A stretch of 35,746 nt of DNA from Truepera sp. (lineage in GTDB: Bacteria; Deinococcota; Deinococci; Deinococcales; Trueperaceae), in assembly GCA_018333895.1 (NCBI GenBank), contig JAGXSJ010000017.1, forward strand, positions 1 to 35,746. The letters are read 5' to 3'. Positions within the stretch are counted from its first letter, which is position 1. The number at the start of each line of letters is the position of its first letter. This document shows, in pieces, positions 1 to 6,453 of this stretch. The position numbers were made by a program, and so were the translations under genes. A model generated the notes under the pieces. That model saw only the letters and a list, made by a program, of their open reading frames with translations, made no database searches and was not told where the DNA came from.

Positions 1-88
1 GGCTTAGTGGAATGCAATGCACGTGGTAGCGCGAATCAGCCCCTCCGCTTGACCCAAGCCCTATCAAGCGCGTAAGCTATATGCACGA

Positions 89-112
89 TGTGTATGATAT
101 GCAACTTACACA
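89..112 (+). promoter_or_regulatory. Operator-like dyad over a -10 candidate upstream of ddl
   Basis: TGTGTA (89-94) and TACACA (107-112) form a 6-bp inverted repeat with a 12-nt centre. It overlaps TATGAT (93-98), a 5/6 match to a -10 box, and lies just ahead of the GGTGAT ribosome site (114-119) of ddl. No good -35 sits 16-18 nt upstream of that box. The geometry suggests a repressor site, but no protein can be named. Confidence 0.3.
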
Positions 113-122
113 TGGTGATGCG

Positions 123-1148
123 ATGACCGCCCGCCCGCGCGTGCTCCTGCTCTGCGGCGGACAGTCTGACGAGCACGAGGTGTCGTTGGCCTCGGCCCGC
201 TCGGTGATGGCCGCAGCCAAGAGTAGCTTTGACCTTACCCCGCTGGTCATCGACCGGACAGGCCGACTATTGACCGGCCCCGCCTCCTGGCAGGCGCTTG
301 CTAGTGGGCGCAGCGACCACCTGCCCCGCGACGGTAGCCTGCAAACCATCAAGCCGCAGGCGTTTGATGTGGTCTTCCCGCTGCTGCACGGTCCCTACGG
401 CGAAGACGGCACCGTCCAGGGGCTACTAAAACTCCTCGGTCTGCCCTTTGTTGGCGCGGACGTGCTGGGCAGCGCCGTCGGCATGGACAAGCTGATGATG
501 AAGGCGGTCTTTGCCGCGCATGAATTGCCCCAAACGGCTTATCTGGGAGTGCGGCGCGACGACTGGCAGCGCGATCCCGAGTGGGTGATGGCGCAGCTAC
601 AGCACCTCAACTACCCGCTTTTTGTCAAGCCCGCTAATCTCGGCTCCTCGGTCGGCATCAGCAAGGCTCGCGACTGTGACGAGTTAAGGCAAGCGCTTGA
701 TGAAGCCGCCCGCTTTGATCGCCGCCTCATCGTCGAGGCGGGGGTAGTAGGGGCGCGCGAGCTAGAGGTCGGCATTCTCGGCAACGACTCGCCGCAGGCC
801 AGCCCGGTAGGCGAGATCACCTATGAGAGCGACTTCTACGATTACGAAACGAAATACACCGAGGGCCGAGCTAGCCTGCTGATCCCTGCTGAGCTATCCG
901 AGGCGGTAGCCGAACACTGCCGGGACTTGGCGTTGCGCGCTTTTGCCGCCATCGACGCCGCCGGGCTGGCGCGGGTGGATTTCTTCTACCTAGAGGCCGA
1001 AGACCATCTCTACCTCAACGAGATCAACACCATGCCCGGCTTTACCACTACCAGCATGTACCCCAAGCTCTGGGAGGCTGCCGGGGTGAGCTACCCCGAA
1101 CTGGTGTCAAGGCTGATTGCGTTGGCGCTTCAGCGCGCTGGCCGCTAG
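123..1148 (+). CDS. ddl: D-alanine--D-alanine ligase
   Basis: This cytoplasmic ATP-grasp enzyme joins two D-alanines for the peptidoglycan precursor. About 341 residues. The family landmarks occur in order: an N-terminal GGQSDEHEVSL motif, HGPYGEDGTVQG, the ATP-grasp strand FVKPANLGSSVGISK, the ARVDFFY strand, and the C-terminal NEINTMPGFT that binds Mg2+ and substrate. The start is chosen at ATG 123 because homology begins at MTARPRVLLLCGG and GGTGAT precedes it by 3 nt. ATG at 81 would add 14 residues not typical of the family. It stands alone and converges on the PfkB gene. The partner enzyme alr is about 21 kb away in the same window. Confidence 0.95.
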   Translation: MTARPRVLLLCGGQSDEHEVSLASARSVMAAAKSSFDLTPLVIDRTGRLLTGPASWQALASGRSDHLPRDGSLQTIKPQAFDVVFPLLHGPYGEDGTVQGLLKLLGLPFVGADVLGSAVGMDKLMMKAVFAAHELPQTAYLGVRRDDWQRDPEWVMAQLQHLNYPLFVKPANLGSSVGISKARDCDELRQALDEAARFDRRLIVEAGVVGARELEVGILGNDSPQASPVGEITYESDFYDYETKYTEGRASLLIPAELSEAVAEHCRDLALRAFAAIDAAGLARVDFFYLEAEDHLYLNEINTMPGFTTTSMYPKLWEAAGVSYPELVSRLIALALQRAGR

Positions 1149-1228
1149 GTAATGTTTTACCCCCCAACAGCGCCGCTGGCCCCACTGAGGCCATCAATAG
1201 GGTCGAAGTTTGAAACCCGGCGGCGTGG

Positions 1229-2404
1229 TCAAACCAGCGAACGATGGGCATCATGAGGCCCGCGCCACACAGCGCTATCCTCGCGCCGCCACCCGTCCGG
1301 CAGCGTTAACTCGCGACGCGGCCAGCCCCGCTGTATCCGCGCTCGGGTCACTGTCCAGGACTTCACTCCCGAGACTGCGTCCGGCGCTTCGACACAGCAG
1401 GCCCCCACGGCGCAGGCGGTGTTTAGTGCGTCTTCGAGGCTGAGGCCGCGCAAGAGCCCGGCCAGGAAGCCGGCGACCGTGGTATCGCCTGCGCCGACCG
1501 TACCGGCTACCGTGACCTGGAAACAGGGCGCCCACAGTTCACGGTTATGCCAGTTAGTGGCCAGCGAGGCGAGTCCCGACAGTGTCACCGTGCCTGCCGT
1601 GCGGAGATAAAAACCCCATGGCCCGAGCTTGATGCCGACGATCTGAGGCCCCAGCGCCAGCAGCTCGCTTGCGATCTCGCTGACCAGACCGGCCCCAGGT
1701 GGTAGCGCCTCTTCGCCTGCTTGTTTTAGCCGCCTGAACATCTCGGGCCGCAGCATATAGAGCAGCTCCTCGAAGCTTGGTAAGAAGATATCGACCTGCG
1801 GCAGCACACGCTTAAGGATGGCTTGCCAGTCTACCTGGCCCGCTTCGGAAGCCGGATCAGGCAGCGACAGATCGAGCGAGGTGATAAGCCCCTGGTCTTT
1901 GACCGCGGCAAAGAGCTTGACCAACTCCTGGCCGCCCTGGGCGTAGAGCTGCCGCATCAGCGGAGGGTAGCCGAAATGAAACAGCAGGGCGGGCTCAAGG
2001 AGGGAAGTATCAATATCGCTGCTGCGAAACACCGCATTGGCGCCGGGGTCATGCAAAAACATCCGCTCGCCGCTCGGCGGAGTGATCACCACGGTATAGG
2101 AGGTGCCGGCCTCGGCTGAGGTGGTAATCCCCTCAACGTGCCGCGCGCCGCTTGTTAATAGGCTCTCCTTGACGAGTACCCCCAGCGCATCGTCCCCTAC
2201 CTTGGCCATCAGCAGGGTGGGGATGCCGAGCTTGCTTAAGGCTAGGCCGGTGTTAGAGACCGCGCCGCCGGTAGCGAGGGTAGTACCATGGACCTCGATC
2301 AGCGAGCCCGGCTCGAGCGCCACGCGGCTAGCGTCCAGGTGGCAGACGATATCCAAGCAGAGGTGACCGGCTACTACCGCGAGCGGCCGTGAGGCGTCGT
2401 TCAC
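1229..2404 (-). CDS. PfkB-family carbohydrate kinase
   Basis: A ribokinase/PfkB-type sugar kinase of about 391 residues. The first family signature is visible as GGAVSNTGLALSKLG near the N-terminus. The second is GTVGAGDTTVAGFLAGLLRG near the C-terminus, and its GAGD aspartate is the catalytic base. The GTG start at 2404 is preferred: it lies 4 nt past the aldolase stop, suggesting translational coupling, and homology starts soon after (PLAVVAGHLCLDI). An upstream ATG at 2461 would overlap the aldolase by about 50 bp. With the aldolase and broken FGGY kinase upstream it belongs to a sugar or polyol catabolic operon. The substrate cannot be read from sequence. The C-terminal ~40 residues look longer than usual. 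Confidence 0.85.
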   Translation of the reverse strand: MNDASRPLAVVAGHLCLDIVCHLDASRVALEPGSLIEVHGTTLATGGAVSNTGLALSKLGIPTLLMAKVGDDALGVLVKESLLTSGARHVEGITTSAEAGTSYTVVITPPSGERMFLHDPGANAVFRSSDIDTSLLEPALLFHFGYPPLMRQLYAQGGQELVKLFAAVKDQGLITSLDLSLPDPASEAGQVDWQAILKRVLPQVDIFLPSFEELLYMLRPEMFRRLKQAGEEALPPGAGLVSEIASELLALGPQIVGIKLGPWGFYLRTAGTVTLSGLASLATNWHNRELWAPCFQVTVAGTVGAGDTTVAGFLAGLLRGLSLEDALNTACAVGACCVEAPDAVSGVKSWTVTRARIQRGWPRRELTLPDGWRREDSAVWRGPHDAHRSLV

Positions 2405-2408
2405 GGTG

Positions 2409-3236
2409 CTAGGCCCGGCCGCTGCCGCCCATGATGCGGAGCTTGTCCCGGGCGACCTCAATCAGTACCTCTCGTGCCCGGGTGTAGATGTCGTAGTGTT
2501 GCGGGGCGGCCCCGGCCTCGTGGCGCCAGACTTGGAGCAGGGCGCGTTGCAAGGCCGCGCCGATGTTGACCTTGACCACGCCGAGCTTGGCGGCGGCGGC
2601 CAGCTCCTCAGCCGGGATGCCGCTGCCGCCGTGCAGCACCAGTGGGGCCGTGGTGGCTTCGGCGATGGCCTGAAGCCGCGCCAGGTCGAGGTGGCTGGCC
2701 TGGCCGTGGCGCGAGCCGACCGAGCAGGCGATGAGGTCGGCATGGCCTTCGCGCCGTAGGGCGGCGGCCACCTCGGGCTCAGTCAGCACGGCGTCTTCGT
2801 CGTGGCCCTCACCGCCGCCAAAGCTCCCCGCCGCCGCCTCGAGCGAGGCTCCAGCGGCGTGGGCGATGGCCGCTAGCTCGCGGGTCCGCCGGACGTTCTC
2901 GGCTAGCGGCAGCGCTGCGCCGTCAAACATCACCGACGAATAACCGGCCCGCAGGCAGCTTACGATTCGCTCTTGGCCGTCGCCGTGATCGAGGTGGAGC
3001 ATAACCGGCACGCTGGCCTCTTCGGCCAGCGCCCGGATCATGGCCGCCAGCACCTTAGGCGAGCCCTGTTCTAGGTCGCCGGGGTAGGTTTGCAGGATCA
3101 CCGGGGCACGCTCGAGCTCCGCGGCCATAACACAAGCCCGGGCCAGCTCCAGGCTACAGACGTTGAAAGCCGGTATGGCAAAGCGGTGGGTGTAAGCGTG
3201 GTTGATCAGAGTACGGCCATCGGCGACAAACGGCAT
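2409..3236 (-). CDS. Class II (zinc) ketose-bisphosphate aldolase, FbaA/GatY/KbaY type
   Basis: A zinc-dependent aldolase that would cleave a ketose 1,6-bisphosphate or related sugar phosphate into two trioses. About 275 residues, near the length of tagatose-bisphosphate aldolases. Visible motifs are HLDHG (catalytic Asp plus a Zn-binding His), GSRHG (second Zn His), LHGGSG (third Zn His and phosphate loop) and VKVNIG. The usual EGELG segment reads SLEAAAGSFGGG here, so that glutamate region has diverged. ATG 3236 is the start because AAGGAG sits 5 nt upstream; GTG 3242 overlaps that ribosome site. It lies 20 bp after the FGGY remnant and is followed directly by PfkB. GatY-like and FbaA-like substrates cannot be told apart here. 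Confidence 0.88.
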   Translation of the reverse strand: MPFVADGRTLINHAYTHRFAIPAFNVCSLELARACVMAAELERAPVILQTYPGDLEQGSPKVLAAMIRALAEEASVPVMLHLDHGDGQERIVSCLRAGYSSVMFDGAALPLAENVRRTRELAAIAHAAGASLEAAAGSFGGGEGHDEDAVLTEPEVAAALRREGHADLIACSVGSRHGQASHLDLARLQAIAEATTAPLVLHGGSGIPAEELAAAAKLGVVKVNIGAALQRALLQVWRHEAGAAPQHYDIYTRAREVLIEVARDKLRIMGGSGRA

Positions 3237-3256
3237 AATCACTCCTTAGGCAAAGG

Positions 3257-3754
3257 CTATGGTAGTTCGCGCCGCCAGCGGCGCAGGGACTGTGCGGCAG
3301 CGAGGTAGCGGGGATAGAGCGGGGCGTAACGCTTAAGCCAAGCAGGGTCGGGATAAAAGTGCTGCCGGGGTTGGTAGGTAACCGTTACGGCCTGCTGGGG
3401 GCTGTGGTAGATTCCTGCTCCAAGCCCGGCTAAGAGAGCCGCCACCTGAGGCGTGGCTCGAGCGTCGTACCAGGGGATGACCGGATAGGTCGGTTCACCG
3501 TTGGCGTCTAGGGTCGCGCCGGCTTCGCCCATGCTAGCGACAGCGACACCCTCGACGATTACGCCGGCCTCTTGGGTAGCCTGATGCAGCAGCGCCGTCG
3601 CCGTTTCCCAGATGCCCGCGAGGAAGAGGTAGCTCAACCCGTCGGTGCCCGTTATCAGCGGCGTCGGCGCCTGGCGGTGGGCCAGCAGCCGCCCGTCTTT
3701 GGCGTAGACGCCGACTTTGGTATGGGTGGTGCCGATGTCGATGCCTAATAGCAC
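3257..3754 (-). pseudogene. FGGY carbohydrate kinase with an internal in-frame deletion
   Basis: FGGY sugar kinases are two-domain proteins of about 480-500 residues, but this frame encodes 165. The N-terminal ~117 residues are clearly FGGY: the phosphate-binding loop GIDIGTTHTKVG, then VASMGEAGATLD and IPWYDARATPQ. The last ~45 residues (from about VTYQPRQHFYPDPAWLKRY) look like the FGGY C-terminus, where a PDP...Y...Y pattern is usual. The whole middle, including most of the second ATPase domain, is missing without loss of frame. The start is GTG 3754 with GGGAGAG 8 nt upstream. It cannot be an active kinase unless the deletion is an assembly error. It leads the aldolase-PfkB operon, so its start region may still matter for expression. 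Confidence 0.75.
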
Positions 3755-3781
3755 TCGTTTAGCTCTCCCGAAAATCAGTAG

Positions 3782-3812
3782 TCAAGTATTCGAGTATTCA
3801 AGTATTCGAGTA
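3782..3812. repeat. Tandem CAAGTATTCGAGTATT-type repeat
   Basis: The unit TATTCAAGTATTCGAG and its halves are iterated here, directly upstream of the FGGY start. A 26-nt stretch (3794-3819) recurs with one mismatch at 6176-6201, again just upstream of a minus-strand gene (dhs). Confidence 0.7.
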
Positions 3813-3813
3813 G

Positions 3814-3835
3814 GGGCGACCCCACGTGGTCGCCC
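3814..3835. repeat. Interspersed hairpin repeat GGGCGACC-N6-GGTCGCCC
   Basis: A perfect 8-bp inverted repeat around a 6-nt loop (CCACGT). The same 22 bases recur at 7987-8008. Repeats of this look are widespread between genes in several bacterial phyla; function unknown. No T-run follows on either strand, so it is not an obvious intrinsic terminator. Confidence 0.75.
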
Positions 3836-3836
3836 T

Positions 3837-3866
3837 GTTTTCATCTTGATGGTGAACGATAGTTCA
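3837..3866 (-). repeat. 30-bp repeat, uninterrupted copy (possible empty site)
   Basis: On the minus strand this reads TGAACTATCGTTCACCATCA (3866-3847) followed without a break by AGATGAAAAC. At the 3' end of trmFO the same two blocks appear at 7760-7779 and 7971-7981 on the plus strand, separated by an extra 192 bp. This copy therefore looks like the undisturbed form. Confidence 0.7.
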
Positions 3867-3988
3867 TGAGCAATTCCTCCAGAAAGGCGTTAATGGTGTG
3901 TAGCCCTTAGCAACCTCCTACTAGTACTAGCCACAGGCTATCTGTCACTAGCCGTCAGCGCTGAGTCGAAGGCATCTATCGATACACC

Positions 3989-4084
3989 TTACCCTTTCAC
4001 CGCGCCGAAGGCGACCCCCTGAACGATGTGCTTTGGGCTCATAGCGCGATTAATGACCAGCGGGACCACTGGAATGATGGTCAT
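3989..4084 (-). pseudogene. 3' remnant of a sugar ABC-transporter permease (MalG type)
   Basis: The minus strand from 4084 to 3989 encodes MTIIPVVPLVINRAMS followed by PKHIVQGVAFGAVKG and a stop. Binding-protein-dependent sugar permeases of the MalG family typically end with a proline-containing last helix, a Q-R/K stretch and G(L/V)xxGAVKG, as here. Only about 32 residues of clear similarity survive; the reading frame continues upstream but the similarity stops. It sits upstream of the FGGY remnant in the same direction, where a transporter gene would be expected in a sugar-use operon. This supports a deletion that removed most of the locus. The rest of 3867-4158 shows no gene. Confidence 0.6.
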
Positions 4085-4151
4085 CAGCCTCCTCACTGAG
4101 AAAGCCGGCCCCCCAGAAGGCACCTCTGCCCCGGCTGCCAGCCTGAGGGCG

Positions 4152-4157
4152 TATAAT
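4152..4157 (+). promoter_or_regulatory. -10 element TATAAT for a leaderless LEA14-type gene
   Basis: A perfect TATAAT ends 7 nt before ATG 4165, so transcription would begin at or one base before the start codon. No ribosome site is present. This decides ATG 4165 over ATG 4159. Confidence 0.65.
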
Positions 4158-4164
4158 CATGGGT

Positions 4165-5055
4165 ATGAAACCACGCCACATCGCGATCCTTGTAACGCTA
4201 GCGCTAGTGCTCTCCGCCTGCGTGCCGGGCGCAGTACCGCTGCTGGAAGCGCCTACCTTCCGGCTAATGAGCGCTGGCTCAGGGCTGGTGCGGCTCGACC
4301 CGCCCGGTGTAGGCAGCGGCGCGGCAGTGTTCCGCTTTAACCTTGAGGTCTTTAACCCCAATCCCTTCGGCCTGACGCTGGATGGGATCGACTTTGACCT
4401 GGCTGTCAACGGGCGGCGGGCGGCCAGCAGCAGCTTTGCGGGCGGCCTGGCCCTAGCGCCGCGCGGCAGCAGCCCGCTGACGCTCGAGGTGGCAGTACCG
4501 CTCGCCACCGGGCTGGGGCTGTTAGGCGACCTGGCTAGGCTAATAGCCGGAGAGCCGACCACCTATGCCTTGCAAGGAGTGGTGACAGTCGATCTGTTAG
4601 GGGTGCGCCAGCGCCTCCCGGCGGTCACGCTGGCCTCGGGCACCATCAGCCAGCCGCTGGTCTTGGCTGCGCCGCGCGTGTCGTTCAGTCTGGAACAGTC
4701 TGGCCTGCGCGAGCTGAGTCTCACCCGCGCCGTAGTGGAGCTAGCCTTCACGCTTGAGAATCCCGGCCCACTGGGCTACCTGTTCCGGGCGCCTGAGCTA
4801 ACGCTGGAGCTGGCCGGGGCCGCTATCGGTACGGGGCGAGCGGTAACGGAGTCGGTAGCTGCCTTTTCCACTACGCCTGTGCTGCTGCGTCTAGAGTTTA
4901 ATCCGCTCGGCTTCGGCGCGGCCTTACCGGCACGGCTGGCGGCCGGTGGACCGCTCAACGTTATCCTGAGCGGGGGTTTCGTGCTCGAGCTGCCGGGAGT
5001 GACGAGCCGGGTGTTCTCAACACAGCGTTTGGCGGATGGAGTGCTAAGGCGCTAA
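4165..5055 (+). CDS. LEA14-like (WHy/LEA_2 domain) lipoprotein with two domains
   Basis: A secreted lipoprotein of about 296 residues. The N-terminus has a basic start, a hydrophobic run and the lipobox LVLSAC with the lipidated cysteine at residue 19. Two LEA_2/WHy-like domains follow in tandem. Each begins with the hallmark 'N-P' turn and a strand in which the chain describes a difference from an inner ligand: FNLEVFNPNPFGLTLDGI (about 58-75) and LAFTLENPGPLGYLFRAPE (about 193-211). LEA14-type proteins are linked to desiccation and stress tolerance, but the biochemical role of bacterial ones is unclear. It stands alone between the decayed sugar operon and the dhs gene. Its promoter is of the leaderless type. 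Confidence 0.7.
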   Translation: MKPRHIAILVTLALVLSACVPGAVPLLEAPTFRLMSAGSGLVRLDPPGVGSGAAVFRFNLEVFNPNPFGLTLDGIDFDLAVNGRRAASSSFAGGLALAPRGSSPLTLEVAVPLATGLGLLGDLARLIAGEPTTYALQGVVTVDLLGVRQRLPAVTLASGTISQPLVLAAPRVSFSLEQSGLRELSLTRAVVELAFTLENPGPLGYLFRAPELTLELAGAAIGTGRAVTESVAAFSTTPVLLRLEFNPLGFGAALPARLAAGGPLNVILSGGFVLELPGVTSRVFSTQRLADGVLRR

Positions 5056-5061
5056 CAGTCA

Positions 5062-5181
5062 CAGCGGTTTTCACAAATACTGAGTCGGCTTAGCGCAGGT
5101 ATCATCGCTGCAAAGACGCCCTGGACAACGATACGTAGTCCTGCGAGCACCCGCAGGATCAAACCAGATGATACCTGCTAT
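5062..5181 (-). repeat. 120-bp interspersed inverted-repeat element, copy 1
   Basis: Read on the minus strand this is about 92% identical (10 mismatches, no gaps) to 7851-7970 on the plus strand. It has outer arms GCAGGTATCATC and GATGATACCTGC, a perfect 12-bp inverted repeat about 60 nt apart. An inner hairpin CCTGCG-N6-CGCAGG and a conserved tail ending in TTGTGAAAACCGCTG complete it. It begins at the dhs stop codon, so it would be the 3' untranslated region of dhs. Confidence 0.85.
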
Positions 5182-6158
5182 CACTGCCCCAAGATGTAGG
5201 CAAACATCAGCGGCGCTACGATGGTGGCGTCGCTTTCGATCATGAACTTGGGCGTGTCAACAGCCAGTTTGCCCCAGGTGATCTTCTCGTTGGGCACGGC
5301 GCCGGAGTAGCCGCCGTAGCTGGTGGTCGCGTCGCTGATCTGGCAGAAGTAGCCCCAGGTAGGCACGTCAGGGCGCTGCATATCCTGATGCAGCATAGGA
5401 ACCACGCAGATGGGGAAGTCGCCGGCGATGCCGCCGCCGATCTGGAAGAAGCCGATGCTGTGACGGCGCGAGGTCTCGATATACCAGTCGGCCAGCATCA
5501 TCATGTACTCGATGCCACTTCGCACGGTGTGAACCTTTTCGATCTCGCCCAGTAAGCAGTGCCCCGCGTACATGTTGCCGGTAGTCGAATCCTCCCAGCC
5601 GGGCACGACGATAGGCAGGTTCTTTTCGGCGGCGGCGACCAGCCAGGAGTCCTTAGGATCGATCATGTAGTGCTCAGTCAGCGCTCCGCTGCGCAAGATG
5701 CGGTAGAGAAATTCATGCGGAAAGTAGCGCTCATCGAGTTGGTCGGCCTGTGTCCACTCGTTGATAAGGGCTTTTTCCAGGCGACGCATGGCTTCCAGCT
5801 CGGGGATGGTGGTATCGGTGACGCGGTTCTGGTGACGCTCTAAGAGCGCCTGCTCATCCGCCGGCGTGAGGTCGCGCCAGTGGGGGAGGCGCTCATAGTA
5901 GTCGTGAGCGATCAAGTTGAATACGTCTTCTTCCAAGTTGGCGCCGGTAGCGCTGATGATGTGGACCTTATCCTGGCGAATCATCTCGGCCAGGCTGAGG
6001 CCGAGTTCGGCGGTGCTCATGGCGCCCGCTAAGGTCACCATCATCGCGCCGCCCTGGTCTAAGTGGCGCCGGTAGGCTTCGGCGGCGTCAATCACAGCCG
6101 CAGCGTTGAAGTGGCGATAGTGATGCTTAAGAAACTGGCTGATCGGTCCTTGGGTCAT
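5181..6158 (-). CDS. Deoxyhypusine synthase-like protein
   Basis: An NAD-dependent enzyme of the deoxyhypusine synthase family, which moves an aminobutyl group from spermidine to a lysine or an amine. The 325 residues include the family's NAD-binding stretches (for example VTLAGAMSTAELG and HIISATGANLEED). Near the C-terminus is NEKITWGKL, whose lysine (about 297) matches the catalytic lysine of the WGK motif. Bacteria lack the eIF5A substrate, and some bacterial relatives make homospermidine or related polyamines, so a polyamine role is inferred. The ATG at 6158 is supported by GGAGGA a few bases upstream. The gene stands alone. Its stop touches a 120-bp repeat, and a CAAGTATTCGAG repeat lies in its leader. 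Confidence 0.85.
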   Translation of the reverse strand: MTQGPISQFLKHHYRHFNAAAVIDAAEAYRRHLDQGGAMMVTLAGAMSTAELGLSLAEMIRQDKVHIISATGANLEEDVFNLIAHDYYERLPHWRDLTPADEQALLERHQNRVTDTTIPELEAMRRLEKALINEWTQADQLDERYFPHEFLYRILRSGALTEHYMIDPKDSWLVAAAEKNLPIVVPGWEDSTTGNMYAGHCLLGEIEKVHTVRSGIEYMMMLADWYIETSRRHSIGFFQIGGGIAGDFPICVVPMLHQDMQRPDVPTWGYFCQISDATTSYGGYSGAVPNEKITWGKLAVDTPKFMIESDATIVAPLMFAYILGQ

Positions 6159-6175
6159 GGCTCCTCCGAAAAGCA

Positions 6176-6201
6176 GTATTCAAGTATTCGAGTAGGAGCG
6201 A
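6176..6201. repeat. CAAGTATTCGAG repeat copy upstream of dhs
   Basis: Matches 3794-3819 at 25 of 26 positions. Both copies sit 18-40 nt ahead of a minus-strand start codon. The rest of the 295-bp gap to trmFO (6202-6453) holds no recognisable gene. It contains a GC-rich hairpin (6385-6412) and the trmFO promoter. Confidence 0.65.
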
Positions 6202-6384
6202 ATCTCGTACTCATAATAACGCTAGCGTACCAAACCCGGCACAGGGTATAGCGCAGGCTCTTGCCCCCCTGCGAGAGGAGCGCGGCGTGAGATTCTCATC
6301 CTCTTCATTGCGCCGTCACCCAGGGCGCATCTTGCGGGCGCAGACTAGAAGAGGTCTGCGGACCCCTTACCCCCTTGACGGATA

Positions 6385-6412
6385 GCCCCGGGCGAGTGAA
6401 GCCGCTCGGGGC
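6385..6412. other. GC-rich hairpin upstream of trmFO
   Basis: GCCCCGGGCG and CGCTCGGGGC pair over about 10 bp with one G-U, around an 8-nt loop (6385-6412). GTTTCGTT follows on the plus strand, a weak T-rich tail. It could stop plus-strand read-through ahead of the trmFO promoter, but the tail is poor for an intrinsic terminator. Confidence 0.35.
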
Positions 6413-6418
6413 GTTTCG

Positions 6419-6447
6419 TTGCGCGCCCAGCGAGGGGCCGGTAGACT
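6419..6447 (+). promoter_or_regulatory. Leaderless promoter of trmFO
   Basis: TTGCGC (6419-6424), a 17-bp spacer, then TAGACT (6442-6447), ending 6 nt before ATG 6454. Transcription would start at the A of the start codon. No ribosome site is present. Confidence 0.6.
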
Positions 6448-6453
6448 GACCGT

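Noticed and set aside
1210-2119. Long antisense frames across the PfkB gene, and similar ones elsewhere in GC-rich genes
   Set aside because: They mirror codon bias of the real gene, lack ribosome sites and domains, and lie wholly inside well-supported coding regions.
3782-3812. CRISPR-like regular repeat
   Set aside because: Repeat units are adjacent and short, with no spacers and no cas genes in the window.
6385-6420. Hairpin with GTTTCGTT tail as an intrinsic terminator
   Set aside because: The tail is interrupted and no plus-strand gene precedes it within 1.3 kb. Kept only as a hairpin.
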